Assembly (NCBI GenBank): GCA_020726205.1
Contig: DYTA01000003.1
Coordinates: 1 to 24,541, forward strand
Source: Nitrosospira multiformis
GTDB lineage: Bacteria > Pseudomonadota > Gammaproteobacteria > Burkholderiales > UBA11063
DNA length: 24,541 bases
Direction: 5' to 3'
The notes under the pieces are model-generated. The model worked only from the letters and a program-made list of their open reading frames with translations, was not told the origin of the DNA and made no database searches. A program made the position numbers and the translations under genes. Shown piece by piece: positions 17,429-24,541 of the stretch; position 1 is the first letter of the stretch, and each line of letters starts with the position of its first letter.

Positions 17429-17884
17429 TTAATTAACTGTTTCATTAGCAGAACTCAATTGAGACTGCTTTTGTTGATATAAAAATGCAAAATTAATTGG
17501 CGCCAAAATAACAGGTAAAAAACCTGCACGAGTAGTTAAATCTGTAACTGTTTCACGTAAATAAGGGAATAGCATATTTGGACATTCAATGTTTTGAATT
17601 AACTCCATTTGATCAGCAGGAATATTGCGCAACTGAAAAATACCAGCTTGATCCGCTTCAATTAAAAACATTTGTTGTTCACCAATTTTAGCATTTACTA
17701 CCGCATGAATCACTGTTTGAAACACTCCATCTTCTACTTGTTCAGTATTGAAGCTAATGTTTAACTCAATGTTTGGTTGTTCACGATTTAAGAAAATCTT
17801 TGGTGCATTTGGCACTTCTAAAGAAACATCTTTTACATAAATTTTATCTAAACTAAAAACTGGTTGAATATTTTGTTCGGTCAT
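17429..17884 (-). CDS. secB: Protein-export chaperone SecB
   Basis: SecB is the tetrameric cytoplasmic chaperone that keeps preproteins unfolded and delivers them to SecA. The start FSLDKIYVKDVSLEVPNAP and the end FLPVILAPINFAFLY are diagnostic (family forms end in PPLNLAPINFDALY). The protein has 151 residues (E. coli 155). An AAAGGA site stands 7 nt before the ATG. It is spaced 62 nt from grxC and 15 nt from gpsA. SecB occurs mainly in Proteobacteria, supporting the taxonomic reading. Confidence 0.96.
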   Translation of the reverse strand: MTEQNIQPVFSLDKIYVKDVSLEVPNAPKIFLNREQPNIELNISFNTEQVEDGVFQTVIHAVVNAKIGEQQMFLIEADQAGIFQLRNIPADQMELIQNIECPNMLFPYLRETVTDLTTRAGFLPVILAPINFAFLYQQKQSQLSSANETVN

Positions 17885-17946
17885 TTTAAAATCCTTTAAA
17901 TAAATATTATTAATTTACAAATCCATAACAAGCACATATTTAAAAT

Positions 17947-18207
17947 TTAAATTGCTAATAACTCATCTAGCTTTCCACTACGATTCAAAGCAGATAAATC
18001 ATCAAAACCACCTACATGAGTCTCACCAATAAAAATTTGTGGAACAGTCATCCGACCTGTTATAGCAATCATTTCATCTCTTTGCTCAGGGTTTAAATCA
18101 ATTCTAATTTCACTAATTTCAGTAACACCTTTTTGAGCTAATAGTTTTTTAGCCATTACACAATATGGACACGTTTCTTTCGAATATACAACTACTTTAT
18201 TCGTCAT
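17947..18207 (-). CDS. grxC: Glutaredoxin 3
   Basis: A small (86 residues) dithiol glutaredoxin that reduces disulfides and glutathione-protein mixed disulfides. The active site is CPYC (Cys13, Cys16); MTVPQIFIGETHVGG carries the cis-proline (Pro56) and the glutathione-binding GG. AAGGA stands 8 nt before the ATG. It is the first gene of the ten-gene minus-strand run and is divergent from yicC. A 62-nt AT-rich gap before secB shows no terminator. Confidence 0.95.
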   Translation of the reverse strand: MTNKVVVYSKETCPYCVMAKKLLAQKGVTEISEIRIDLNPEQRDEMIAITGRMTVPQIFIGETHVGGFDDLSALNRSGKLDELLAI

Positions 18208-18307
18208 AACTTTATTCCTTAAATAATGATCTACATAACTAAGACAAGTACGTTATTAAACAAACTGAAGTAATTACAGCTGTCAATTAGACAAACCAAT
18301 GCTATGC

Positions 18308-18313
18308 TATAAT
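18308..18313 (+). promoter_or_regulatory. -10 element of the yicC promoter
   Basis: A perfect TATAAT stands about 25-40 nt before the possible yicC start codons. A -35 is unclear: TTAGAC at 18287-18292 is present but only 15 nt away. Transcription would begin near 18320, which excludes a start codon at 18299 in the same frame. Confidence 0.5.
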
Positions 18314-18352
18314 ATTGGACTGTATTTTAACATAACCATGAAAGCAAAACCA

Positions 18353-19225
18353 ATGATTTATAGCATGACAGGATATGCAGCAAAGCCGATCCAAATTAAT
18401 TCAGCACTAATTCAAATTGAACTTAAATCAGTAAATCATCGATTTCTTGATATAACATTTAAATCAGCAGAAGAATTTAAGCCACTAGAAACAACTTTAC
18501 GCAACTTACTAACCAAAGAAATTACACGAGGCAAAATAGATATTAAGTGTTTTTTTAAAGATAATAAATCACTAGATCAAGAGTTACATTTAAACCAACC
18601 ATTACTAACTCAATATATTAGTTTAATTAAACAAATTGATGTGCTAAGTAATGCACCATCACCAATCTCAGCCACACAAATTCTAAGTATGCCAGGTGTG
18701 ATTAAACAGCATGAACTAAGTTTAGATGATATGCAAGAGGATATTTTGACTGGATTTAGCCAACTAATTACAACATTTAAAGTTACGCAGGCTACCGAGG
18801 GAGAAAAAATTAAAGAAATGTTAAATTCTCGGTTAATTCAAATTTCATTAATTATTCAACAAGCAAGACCCTTGCTAACTCAAGTTACAATTGATTACCG
18901 TGAAAAACTTAAATTACGATTAAGCGAGGTTTTAGGCGAAGTTGAAATAAGCGATAATCGGTTACAACAAGAGTTTGCGTTTTTCTGTCAAAAAATCGAT
19001 ATTAGCGAAGAAATTGATCGCTTAGAAGCACATGTTGCAGAGTTTAATAAATTACTTAATAAAGGTGGTGCAATTGGCAAAAGACTAGATTTTATTTGTC
19101 AAGAAATGCACAGAGAAGCAAATACATTTGGCTCTAAATCCGTATCAATAGATACAACTCAAAAAGCAGTAGATTTAAAAGTATTAATCGAACAAATTAG
19201 AGAACAAATTCAAAATATTATGTAA
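18353..19225 (+). CDS. yicC: YicC-family RNA-degradation protein
   Basis: YicC proteins are a conserved endoribonuclease-type family; E. coli YicC has been linked to small-RNA decay. The start MIYSMTGYA is the family signature, followed by LKSVNHRFLD and LLTKEITRGKIDIKCFF. The C-terminal DUF1732-like end reads GKRLDFICQEMHREANT, FGSKS and KVLIEQIREQIQN. From ATG 18353 the protein has 290 residues (E. coli 287). The ATG at 18338 would add MKAKP; neither has a Shine-Dalgarno sequence. It is the only gene on the plus strand, divergent from grxC and convergent with engB. In many genomes yicC lies next to gmk; that partner is absent here. Confidence 0.92.
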   Translation: MIYSMTGYAAKPIQINSALIQIELKSVNHRFLDITFKSAEEFKPLETTLRNLLTKEITRGKIDIKCFFKDNKSLDQELHLNQPLLTQYISLIKQIDVLSNAPSPISATQILSMPGVIKQHELSLDDMQEDILTGFSQLITTFKVTQATEGEKIKEMLNSRLIQISLIIQQARPLLTQVTIDYREKLKLRLSEVLGEVEISDNRLQQEFAFFCQKIDISEEIDRLEAHVAEFNKLLNKGGAIGKRLDFICQEMHREANTFGSKSVSIDTTQKAVDLKVLIEQIREQIQNIM

Positions 19226-19258
19226 AAAATAGCAGAACATTATTAGTTCTGCTATTTT
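19226..19258. terminator. Bidirectional terminator between yicC and engB
   Basis: AAAATAGCAGAAC and GTTCTGCTATTTT form a perfect 13-bp stem with a 7-nt loop (ATTATTA). The arms themselves end in TTTT (plus) and in TTTTT (minus, with the adjacent T of the flank), so it can stop both converging transcripts. It fills the 35-nt space between the two stop codons. Confidence 0.9.
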
Positions 19259-19260
19259 AA

Positions 19261-19863
19261 TTACTGTAACCACTCAGTTAATTTTACTTCTAATTCCTCG
19301 ATTCCAATACGCTTGAGAGAAGAAAATAATTGTACACTTAAATTTGTGAAACCATATTGAGTAACCGCACTTTTTACATCTCTTAAAACGGAAACCTTTT
19401 CTTGATTATTTAATTTATCAGACTTAGACAAAACAATATGTAAAGGCTTCTCAGTTTGTGAGAAAAAATCAATCATCTGTAAATCTAAATCTTTTAATGG
19501 GTGACGAGCATCCATAATTAGCACTAAACCAATTATTTGTTTGCGAAATTGCAAATAATCACCTAATAAACCAACCCAATGATTACGAATAGCCTCAGGA
19601 ACTTTAGCATATCCATAGCCAGGTAAATCTACCAAGTGTACTCCTTCTGTCACCTCAAAATAATTAATATGTTGAGTTCTACCAGGTGTTTTAGATGTAA
19701 AGGCTAAACGATTTTGATTAGTTAATGTATTTAACAAACTTGATTTTCCTGCATTAGAACGACCAACAATTGCTATTTCTTGATTAACCTTTGGTAAACT
19801 AGCCAAATCATTTACAGTAGTAAAAAACTTAGCCTGTTTAAAATTAATTTTTTGTAATTCCAT
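19261..19863 (-). CDS. engB: Ribosome biogenesis GTPase EngB (YihA/YsxC)
   Basis: EngB is an essential GTPase needed for large ribosomal subunit assembly and, by phenotype, division. From ATG 19863 it has 200 residues. GTPase motifs: G1 GRSNAGKSS (34-42), G2 area SKTPGRTQHINYFE (57-70), G3 DLPGYGYAKVP (79-89), G4 SKSDK (146-150; most relatives have TKxDK). A frame start at a GTG at 19884 would overlap the upstream lipoprotein gene; I chose ATG 19863 because TTGGGAAAAT stands just before it and the protein then begins at the family position (MELQKINFKQAKFF). It closes the asnS-lipoprotein run. Confidence 0.95.
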   Translation of the reverse strand: MELQKINFKQAKFFTTVNDLASLPKVNQEIAIVGRSNAGKSSLLNTLTNQNRLAFTSKTPGRTQHINYFEVTEGVHLVDLPGYGYAKVPEAIRNHWVGLLGDYLQFRKQIIGLVLIMDARHPLKDLDLQMIDFFSQTEKPLHIVLSKSDKLNNQEKVSVLRDVKSAVTQYGFTNLSVQLFSSLKRIGIEELEVKLTEWLQ

Positions 19864-19873
19864 ATTTTCCCAA

Positions 19874-21262
19874 TTAGTTTGCACTCAATGAAGAGCCGAT
19901 TAATAAATTTAACATTGTACCACTTAAACCATTTGCCAATAATTTAGGCTGACAATTCATAAAACCATTGTTTCCACAAGAAAATAAATTAGATCCTGTT
20001 ACATAGTATATATTTGGAGCTGTCGCATAATTATCAATAGCAAATGCATTTACTGACGTAGCCAAATTTGCTATAATAGTATTAGCAGACGATGCACCTG
20101 AGGAAATCTGCCAAATATTATTTGAATTATCCGCAACAATGACGTTGCTATTTGTCAAATCGCTTTTCATCATATTAATAGAACCAGAACTTATATTATC
20201 TATCGAAGACCATAGTGCATTAGCACCACTACCGGTTTCATAGTATACACCATTACTAGACGTTCCAGCATATAATGTTCCTGCAAAAGCCATCGCATTT
20301 ACAGTTGAAGCTAAAGGAACTGCTTCATTCTGACAAGATGTTACAGTTGAAGATAAAACACCAGAACAATTTAATGCCTGATTACCTTGTGCAACATACA
20401 AACCAGTTGTAGGTGTTAAGGCATAAGCATTAGGATTAATTTTTACACTTGGTGTAGTTTTATTTGTCCAAACAAAATTTCCATAACTTTCTATTGCATT
20501 ATAGAATGTACCGTTCGTCGCAGAGGATGCATAAAGACCATTAGTATTTACAAACATCACATTTGCACCAACTAAACCACTATTTTTAGCGATACTAGCA
20601 GAAACATTACCAAGACCATATGCCCAAATATTATTAGCACTTGCTAATACTAATTTACCTGTTTGTAGTGTATCCAAAGTACTAGATATAACAGTTCCTG
20701 CATTTGAAGACTCAGCAGAAGACATATTACTTAAGCCCTGCGCATTATATGTCCATAATTGTCCTTGGGTATTAAGTACATATAAATTTGTATTTTCATA
20801 AATTGTTAAATTATTACTTCCTTTATGATCACCATTGACAAATAAACTATCATTAATAGTATAATTAATTCCAATAGATATTGGGTGTCTGGCTGAAACA
20901 TTATAAGCTTCAGAGGTAATTCCAAGATAAAAAGTACAACTACCACCTGGTGCAATGGTTTGCGAAGTACAATTATTTGGATCCATAGTGCTTGCATTAT
21001 TCATAGGAGATATAACATTATTTACACCACTAGTTATAACACTAATGCTACTAATTGGATAATTTGAACTATTAATGTAATTTTGACCACTGGCATTATT
21101 ATTGATAGTAACCGCCATACAATATGGTGAATTAGTCATACCTGTTGGACAATTTCCTGCGGTAGTTGTTAAACTAATATTATTTTGAGTACTATCACCA
21201 CTACCCCCAACACAAGCAACAAGAAACAATGGACTAAATAAAGCTAAGCACTTTTTAAACAT
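19874..21262 (-). CDS. Secreted lipoprotein with Cys-patterned N-domain and propeller-like repeats (paralogue 2)
   Basis: I do not recognise a named family. From ATG 21262 (GGAAAC upstream) the 462-residue protein starts with a lipoprotein signal, FLVAC (Cys17); Val at +2 suggests outer-membrane sorting. The N-terminal domain (about 18-150) has four cysteines at 38, 48, 98 and 109 in NNISLTTTAGNC, SPYCMAVTINN, DPNNC and GGSCTFYL, followed by PISIGINYT. The same blocks occur in the upstream neighbour, so the two are paralogues. The rest is Ser/Asn/Thr-rich with repeats of the form LYVLNTQGQLWTYN, NNIWAYGLGN, GLYVAQGNQALNC, GTLYAGTSSNGVYYE and NNIWQISSG, compatible with a beta propeller. Two close Cys pairs (299/310, 429/437) sit in loops. 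A periplasmic or surface role is likely; ligand unknown. Another ATG at 21274 has a poorer ribosome site. Confidence 0.85.
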   Translation of the reverse strand: MFKKCLALFSPLFLVACVGGSGDSTQNNISLTTTAGNCPTGMTNSPYCMAVTINNNASGQNYINSSNYPISSISVITSGVNNVISPMNNASTMDPNNCTSQTIAPGGSCTFYLGITSEAYNVSARHPISIGINYTINDSLFVNGDHKGSNNLTIYENTNLYVLNTQGQLWTYNAQGLSNMSSAESSNAGTVISSTLDTLQTGKLVLASANNIWAYGLGNVSASIAKNSGLVGANVMFVNTNGLYASSATNGTFYNAIESYGNFVWTNKTTPSVKINPNAYALTPTTGLYVAQGNQALNCSGVLSSTVTSCQNEAVPLASTVNAMAFAGTLYAGTSSNGVYYETGSGANALWSSIDNISSGSINMMKSDLTNSNVIVADNSNNIWQISSGASSANTIIANLATSVNAFAIDNYATAPNIYYVTGSNLFSCGNNGFMNCQPKLLANGLSGTMLNLLIGSSLSAN

Positions 21263-21279
21263 TTTTGTTTCCATTCTGA

Positions 21280-22908
21280 TTAATATGCCGTTAATGAGCT
21301 AGCAAAAGTTACACCATTTACAGCACCATTTAAACCAGTTACAGGAGTCCACGACGTGCTTGCAATAGGATTTGCAGTAGAACCATAACCTAATAATAGA
21401 TAAACTAAAGAACTGCTAACAGTGAAATCATTACTATGTAAACTATTCATATCTCCAAATGCTACCACATGACTCGTTAAAGATGAACCAAGATTCATAC
21501 TACGCAACGCTATTCCAGTCGCTTTACCATTTAATGCATTACCCTGTGCAGAAACTAATGCTGACTCAGCACTTAGTGTTGCACTTGAATTTGAAAAGAC
21601 GGCAGGAATTAATGGATCATCATTAGCAAAAGTGGCATAAAGAAGACCTTGGGAATCTAATAATAAATTGCCACTTTGATTACCAAGTACATATGGTGTA
21701 GCAAATGACATTGGCGATAATACATTATTACTAATCTGCCACAATTGAGAACCAATCCCCACATACTGTAAAATACTAGACTCAACAGCCAGTGATGCGG
21801 AATTATAAGCTCCAGAACCAACAACAGGATTACCAAACGTGCAACTAGAACCAGGTTGCCAATTACAAGATAGCAAATTATTTTGACTGGTAGCATAAAT
21901 GGTTTCAGTTGGAGTACCAGCAATACTTAAAGACTGTACTGAAGAATAATTGCCGCTATTAGCATTACCATTCAAACTAGTCCAACCATTTTGAGATCCT
22001 AAATTATATACCCATAGACCATAGTTGGTAGCGGCAAATACATTGCCATTATTATCGCTACTTAGCTGATTAATTTTGCTTACACCTTCAGGCAAAGTAG
22101 ATACTTGCCAACTATTACCATTGAAGATATAAACAGTATTTCCATCATATACAAACACATTACCAAAACTATCAGTTATTAACTGTTGTACCACACCCCC
22201 AGTAAAACTAACTGGTAAAGATTCAGCGATATTTGAAGATAAATTATTTAGTAACGCCAAATTAGTACTTGGAGTAGTAAAATTACCACCAATATACATA
22301 TTAACTCGTTGATTAATATTGTTTTGGACAAAATAATTATCATTACCATTCGTATAATTAACTGAAAGATTAATTGGGTAGTTACCTACAGGTAAAGATT
22401 CACCAACCAACTCTAAGTAAAATGTACATTTTCCACCATCTTTATTTAATGTGTTAACATTTGCACCAATGGTAGTTACACAATTATTCGGATCAAATAA
22501 TACCATATTACCTAGTTTTTGTACAGGTGAATAAGTATATGTTGTTTGTGGAATACCTGATGCATTAAAATCAATCAGATATCCACTATAACTAACACCA
22601 GCAACAGAATATGTTAGCTGCAAACCACCTTGATAAACTTGTACATTATTTGCATTCTGACCTGAATTACTATTATTTAAAGTAACTGCCATACAGTAAG
22701 GAGAGTTTGCAGGAAGAGTTGCATTAAGTGGATATGCATTTGAATAAGATGTTATAGTTGACTCATAACCAGGATAGCTACTAGTCACACACAAACCAGG
22801 GGTTACATCTAATGATACATTATTAGGCGTTGGCGCACACGCTACCAAAACTCCACTAGAAACAAATAATCCTAGCAAAAATACACTAATATTTTTAATT
22901 CTTGGCAT
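21280..22908 (-). CDS. Secreted lipoprotein with Cys-patterned N-domain and propeller-like repeats (paralogue 1)
   Basis: A 542-residue lipoprotein of unknown function. The signal peptide ends in LVAC (Cys24); Ala at +2 predicts the outer membrane. The N-terminal domain (about 25-205) has four cysteines at 40, 72, 143 and 161 in NNVSLDVTPGLC, SPYCMAVTLNN, DPNNC and GGKCTFYL, then PINLSVNYT, matching the next gene's domain but with longer insertions. The CTFYL-to-NYT stretch resembles the end of Ig-like ASPM/SPD-2/Hydin-type sandwiches, which is only a resemblance. From about 215 on, segments such as SFGNVFVYDGNTVYIFNGNSW, NGNVFAATNYGLWVYN and IGSQLWQISNN look like blades of a propeller. One Cys pair (348/356) follows NLLS. 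AAGG stands 7 nt before the ATG. It lies 28 nt after asnS and 17 nt before its paralogue. Confidence 0.85.
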   Translation of the reverse strand: MPRIKNISVFLLGLFVSSGVLVACAPTPNNVSLDVTPGLCVTSSYPGYESTITSYSNAYPLNATLPANSPYCMAVTLNNSNSGQNANNVQVYQGGLQLTYSVAGVSYSGYLIDFNASGIPQTTYTYSPVQKLGNMVLFDPNNCVTTIGANVNTLNKDGGKCTFYLELVGESLPVGNYPINLSVNYTNGNDNYFVQNNINQRVNMYIGGNFTTPSTNLALLNNLSSNIAESLPVSFTGGVVQQLITDSFGNVFVYDGNTVYIFNGNSWQVSTLPEGVSKINQLSSDNNGNVFAATNYGLWVYNLGSQNGWTSLNGNANSGNYSSVQSLSIAGTPTETIYATSQNNLLSCNWQPGSSCTFGNPVVGSGAYNSASLAVESSILQYVGIGSQLWQISNNVLSPMSFATPYVLGNQSGNLLLDSQGLLYATFANDDPLIPAVFSNSSATLSAESALVSAQGNALNGKATGIALRSMNLGSSLTSHVVAFGDMNSLHSNDFTVSSSLVYLLLGYGSTANPIASTSWTPVTGLNGAVNGVTFASSLTAY

Positions 22909-22936
22909 AAGTCAACCTTATATTATAAGTAAGTTC

Positions 22937-24337
22937 TTAAAACGTAGCACTTTTTGGTGTACGAGGAAAAGGAATAATATCACGAACATTTTGCACACCT
23001 GTGATATAGCTAACTGCTCGCTCTAATCCAAGACCAAATCCTGCATGAGGAGCACTTCCATAACGGCGTAGATCTAAATACCAAGACAACGACTCAGGTT
23101 CAATTCCCATTTCCATCATACGAGCGACCAACACATCATAACGCTCTTCGCGTTGTGAACCACCAATTATTTCACCAACACCAGGAGCTAATATATCCAT
23201 TGCAGCAACCGTTTTACCATCATCATTTTGTCGCATATAAAATGCTTTGATATCTTTAGGATAATTAGTTACAATCGTAGGCTTACCAACTAACTCTTCA
23301 CACAAGAAACGCTCATGTTCAGATGCCATATCAACACCCCAGTACAATGGATTTTCAAAAGATTTACCCGATGCTTCAAGACGTTTCATCGCATCAGTAT
23401 AAGTAATCATTTCAAAATCATCATTTACCATCCTCTCTAGACGAGTTACTACGTTTTTATCGATAAACTGAGCAAAGAATCCCATGTCATCACTATTTTT
23501 ATTAAGCACTGTTTTGAATACGTGTTTTAACATTCCCTGCGCTAATGTTGCATCATCCATTAAATTTGCAAATGCAATTTCAGGCTCTACCATCCAAAAT
23601 TCAGCTAAATGGCGAGTTGTATTTGAATTTTCAGCTCTAAATGTTGGACCAAATGTATAAACTTTAGATAATCCCATACAATATGTTTCAACATTAAGTT
23701 GACCTGATACTGTCAAATATGATTCACGACCGAAGAAATCTTGTTTGAAATCAACCTTACCCTTTTCATCACGAGGTGGATTGGCTAAATCCAAAGTTGT
23801 AACTTTGAATAACTCCCCTGCACCTTCACAATCTGAAGCCGTAATTAGCGGTGTATGTACCCAATTAAATCCATTAGTTTGTAAATAATCATGAATAGCC
23901 ATTGACACTGTATTACGTACACGCATAACTGATGACATTAGATTAGTACGAATTCGTAAATGTGCGTGTTCACGTAAATATTCAACAGTATGACGTTTTG
24001 GAGAAACTGGATATGTATCTGGGCTTTCAACAAAACCAGTAACCTCAATTTTACTAGCTTGAATTTCATACTTTTGACCACCGCCCAATGATGCAACTAA
24101 TTTACCAGTTGCAATAACAGCACAATCTTTCGTCAGACTTAATATTTCAGATTCATAATTAGTAAGATTTGTTTCTGCTATAACTTGTATTGTATCAAAA
24201 CAAGATCCATCACTAATACTAACAAATGATAATCCTGCTTTTGAATCACGGCGATTACGTACCCATCCTTTAACGGTTACTTCGCTTTCAACAGGTGCTA
24301 CACTAGCCAATAATTGCTTAACTGAATAAACTGTCAT
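22937..24337 (-). CDS. asnS: Asparaginyl-tRNA synthetase
   Basis: AsnRS charges tRNA-Asn directly with asparagine; it is a class IIb enzyme. The N-terminal OB fold ([20 protein letters not shown]) binds the anticodon. Motif 2 is [20 protein letters not shown] (229-248) and motif 3 [15 protein letters not shown] (433-447), followed by [11 protein letters not shown]; the FPRTP ending and the lack of an AspRS insertion favour AsnRS. The 466 residues equal the E. coli enzyme. A strong AGAGG site precedes the ATG. Having AsnRS implies that the cell need not rely on tRNA-dependent amidation for Asn-tRNA. It heads the run with the two lipoproteins and engB. Confidence 0.96.
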   Translation of the reverse strand: MTVYSVKQLLASVAPVESEVTVKGWVRNRRDSKAGLSFVSISDGSCFDTIQVIAETNLTNYESEILSLTKDCAVIATGKLVASLGGGQKYEIQASKIEVTGFVESPDTYPVSPKRHTVEYLREHAHLRIRTNLMSSVMRVRNTVSMAIHDYLQTNGFNWVHTPLITASDCEGAGELFKVTTLDLANPPRDEKGKVDFKQDFFGRESYLTVSGQLNVETYCMGLSKVYTFGPTFRAENSNTTRHLAEFWMVEPEIAFANLMDDATLAQGMLKHVFKTVLNKNSDDMGFFAQFIDKNVVTRLERMVNDDFEMITYTDAMKRLEASGKSFENPLYWGVDMASEHERFLCEELVGKPTIVTNYPKDIKAFYMRQNDDGKTVAAMDILAPGVGEIIGGSQREERYDVLVARMMEMGIEPESLSWYLDLRRYGSAPHAGFGLGLERAVSYITGVQNVRDIIPFPRTPKSATF

Positions 24338-24541
24338 AATTGCCTCTTTTAGATTTTAATCTGTATAAAATGTTCTTACTTATTGCTAAATACAGACAAC
24401 AAACAAACATAACACTTTGTTTTTGCCTATTTTTATACAATATTTTTTCTTTAATATTTTTATATATAATGAATAACCTTTAATTATACCGCACAACTGA
24501 TTTAGAATAACAAAAAAATATCTATTATACTCATTTGTAAT
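24338..24541. promoter_or_regulatory. AT-rich region upstream of asnS with candidate -10 boxes
   Basis: No gene is seen in these 204 bases. On the minus strand perfect TATAAT boxes occur at 24483-24488 and 24524-24529; nearer asnS, TTTAGC-17-TATACA is a weaker alternative. A TATAAT also occurs on the plus strand at 24465-24470 and could serve a gene to the right. The first minus box would give a leader of about 140 nt. In such AT-rich DNA none can be chosen by sequence alone. Confidence 0.35.

Noticed and set aside
18281..18286. Perfect TTGACA on the minus strand upstream of grxC
   Set aside because: No acceptable -10 lies at 16-18 nt; only a weak TTTAAT at 20 nt, so I did not call a grxC promoter.
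429..19258. Terminator hairpins sharing GCAG/CTGC cores (429-457, 2148-2174, 19226-19258) as possible DNA uptake sequences
   Set aside because: Only a 4-base core is shared, the fourth terminator lacks it, and no 10-12 base word recurs.
20806..20997. Leu/Ile-rich minus-strand frame inside the lipoprotein gene, and a similar one at 21657-21923
   Set aside because: Hydrophobic look comes from the shifted frame of Asn/Ser/Thr-rich codons; no ribosome site or family signature.
22922..22927. TATAAT on the minus strand just before the first lipoprotein gene
   Set aside because: A start from it would fall at or inside the ribosome-binding site, and no -35 is present at 16-18 nt.
24338..24480. Riboswitch or T-box-like leader before asnS
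   Set aside because: Only a weak AACAAA/TTTGTT pairing is seen; there is no terminator-antiterminator arrangement and no T-box motif.

Overview
AT-rich proteobacterial chromosome segment (G+C about one third by eye), packed with core genes. Gene content (lpxC, lolA, secB, an outer-membrane efflux factor, lipoproteins with non-Asp +2 residues) indicates a Gram-negative cell. The order murC-ddl-ftsQ-ftsA-ftsZ-lpxC without murB between murC and ddl is betaproteobacterial in style. FtsZ (GGGGCNAV, LDFADVKTVMS, SPLLDDV.LDGARGVLVNI) and GyrA ([12 protein letters not shown] codons numbered 91 and 95) look Neisseria-like from memory. My best guess is an AT-rich betaproteobacterium near Neisseriales; this is an inference, not a search result.

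All genes but one lie on the minus strand, so reading runs from the right end to the left. (1) 24337-19261: asnS, two paralogous outer-membrane lipoproteins and engB, a tight run ending in a terminator shared with the convergent gene yicC (the only plus-strand gene, 18353-19225). (2) 18207-9389: ten closely spaced genes, grxC-secB-gpsA-lolA-murC-ddl-ftsQ-ftsA-ftsZ-lpxC, ending in a strong terminator. They join redox and protein export, phospholipid and lipoprotein trafficking, peptidoglycan precursor synthesis, the divisome and the first committed step of lipid A synthesis: an envelope-growth and division block. (3) 9331-2207: a HIT-family hydrolase, dnaE, glmU (with its own likely promoter), an orphan NodT-type outer-membrane factor and a decayed short-chain dehydrogenase, ending in a terminator. 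(4) 2038-479: deaD, a single-gene unit with a structured leader and its own terminator. (5) 286-1: the start of gyrA, cut by the window edge.

No tRNA, rRNA, CRISPR array, insertion sequence, prophage or defence island was seen. The least familiar material is the pair of cysteine-patterned, propeller-like lipoproteins between asnS and engB. Other points of interest are the SDR pseudogene with a readable deletion junction, the fused export/division gene cluster, an Asn-to-Ser change in the FtsZ T7 loop, and the deaD leader hairpins. I see no convincing wholly new multi-gene system.
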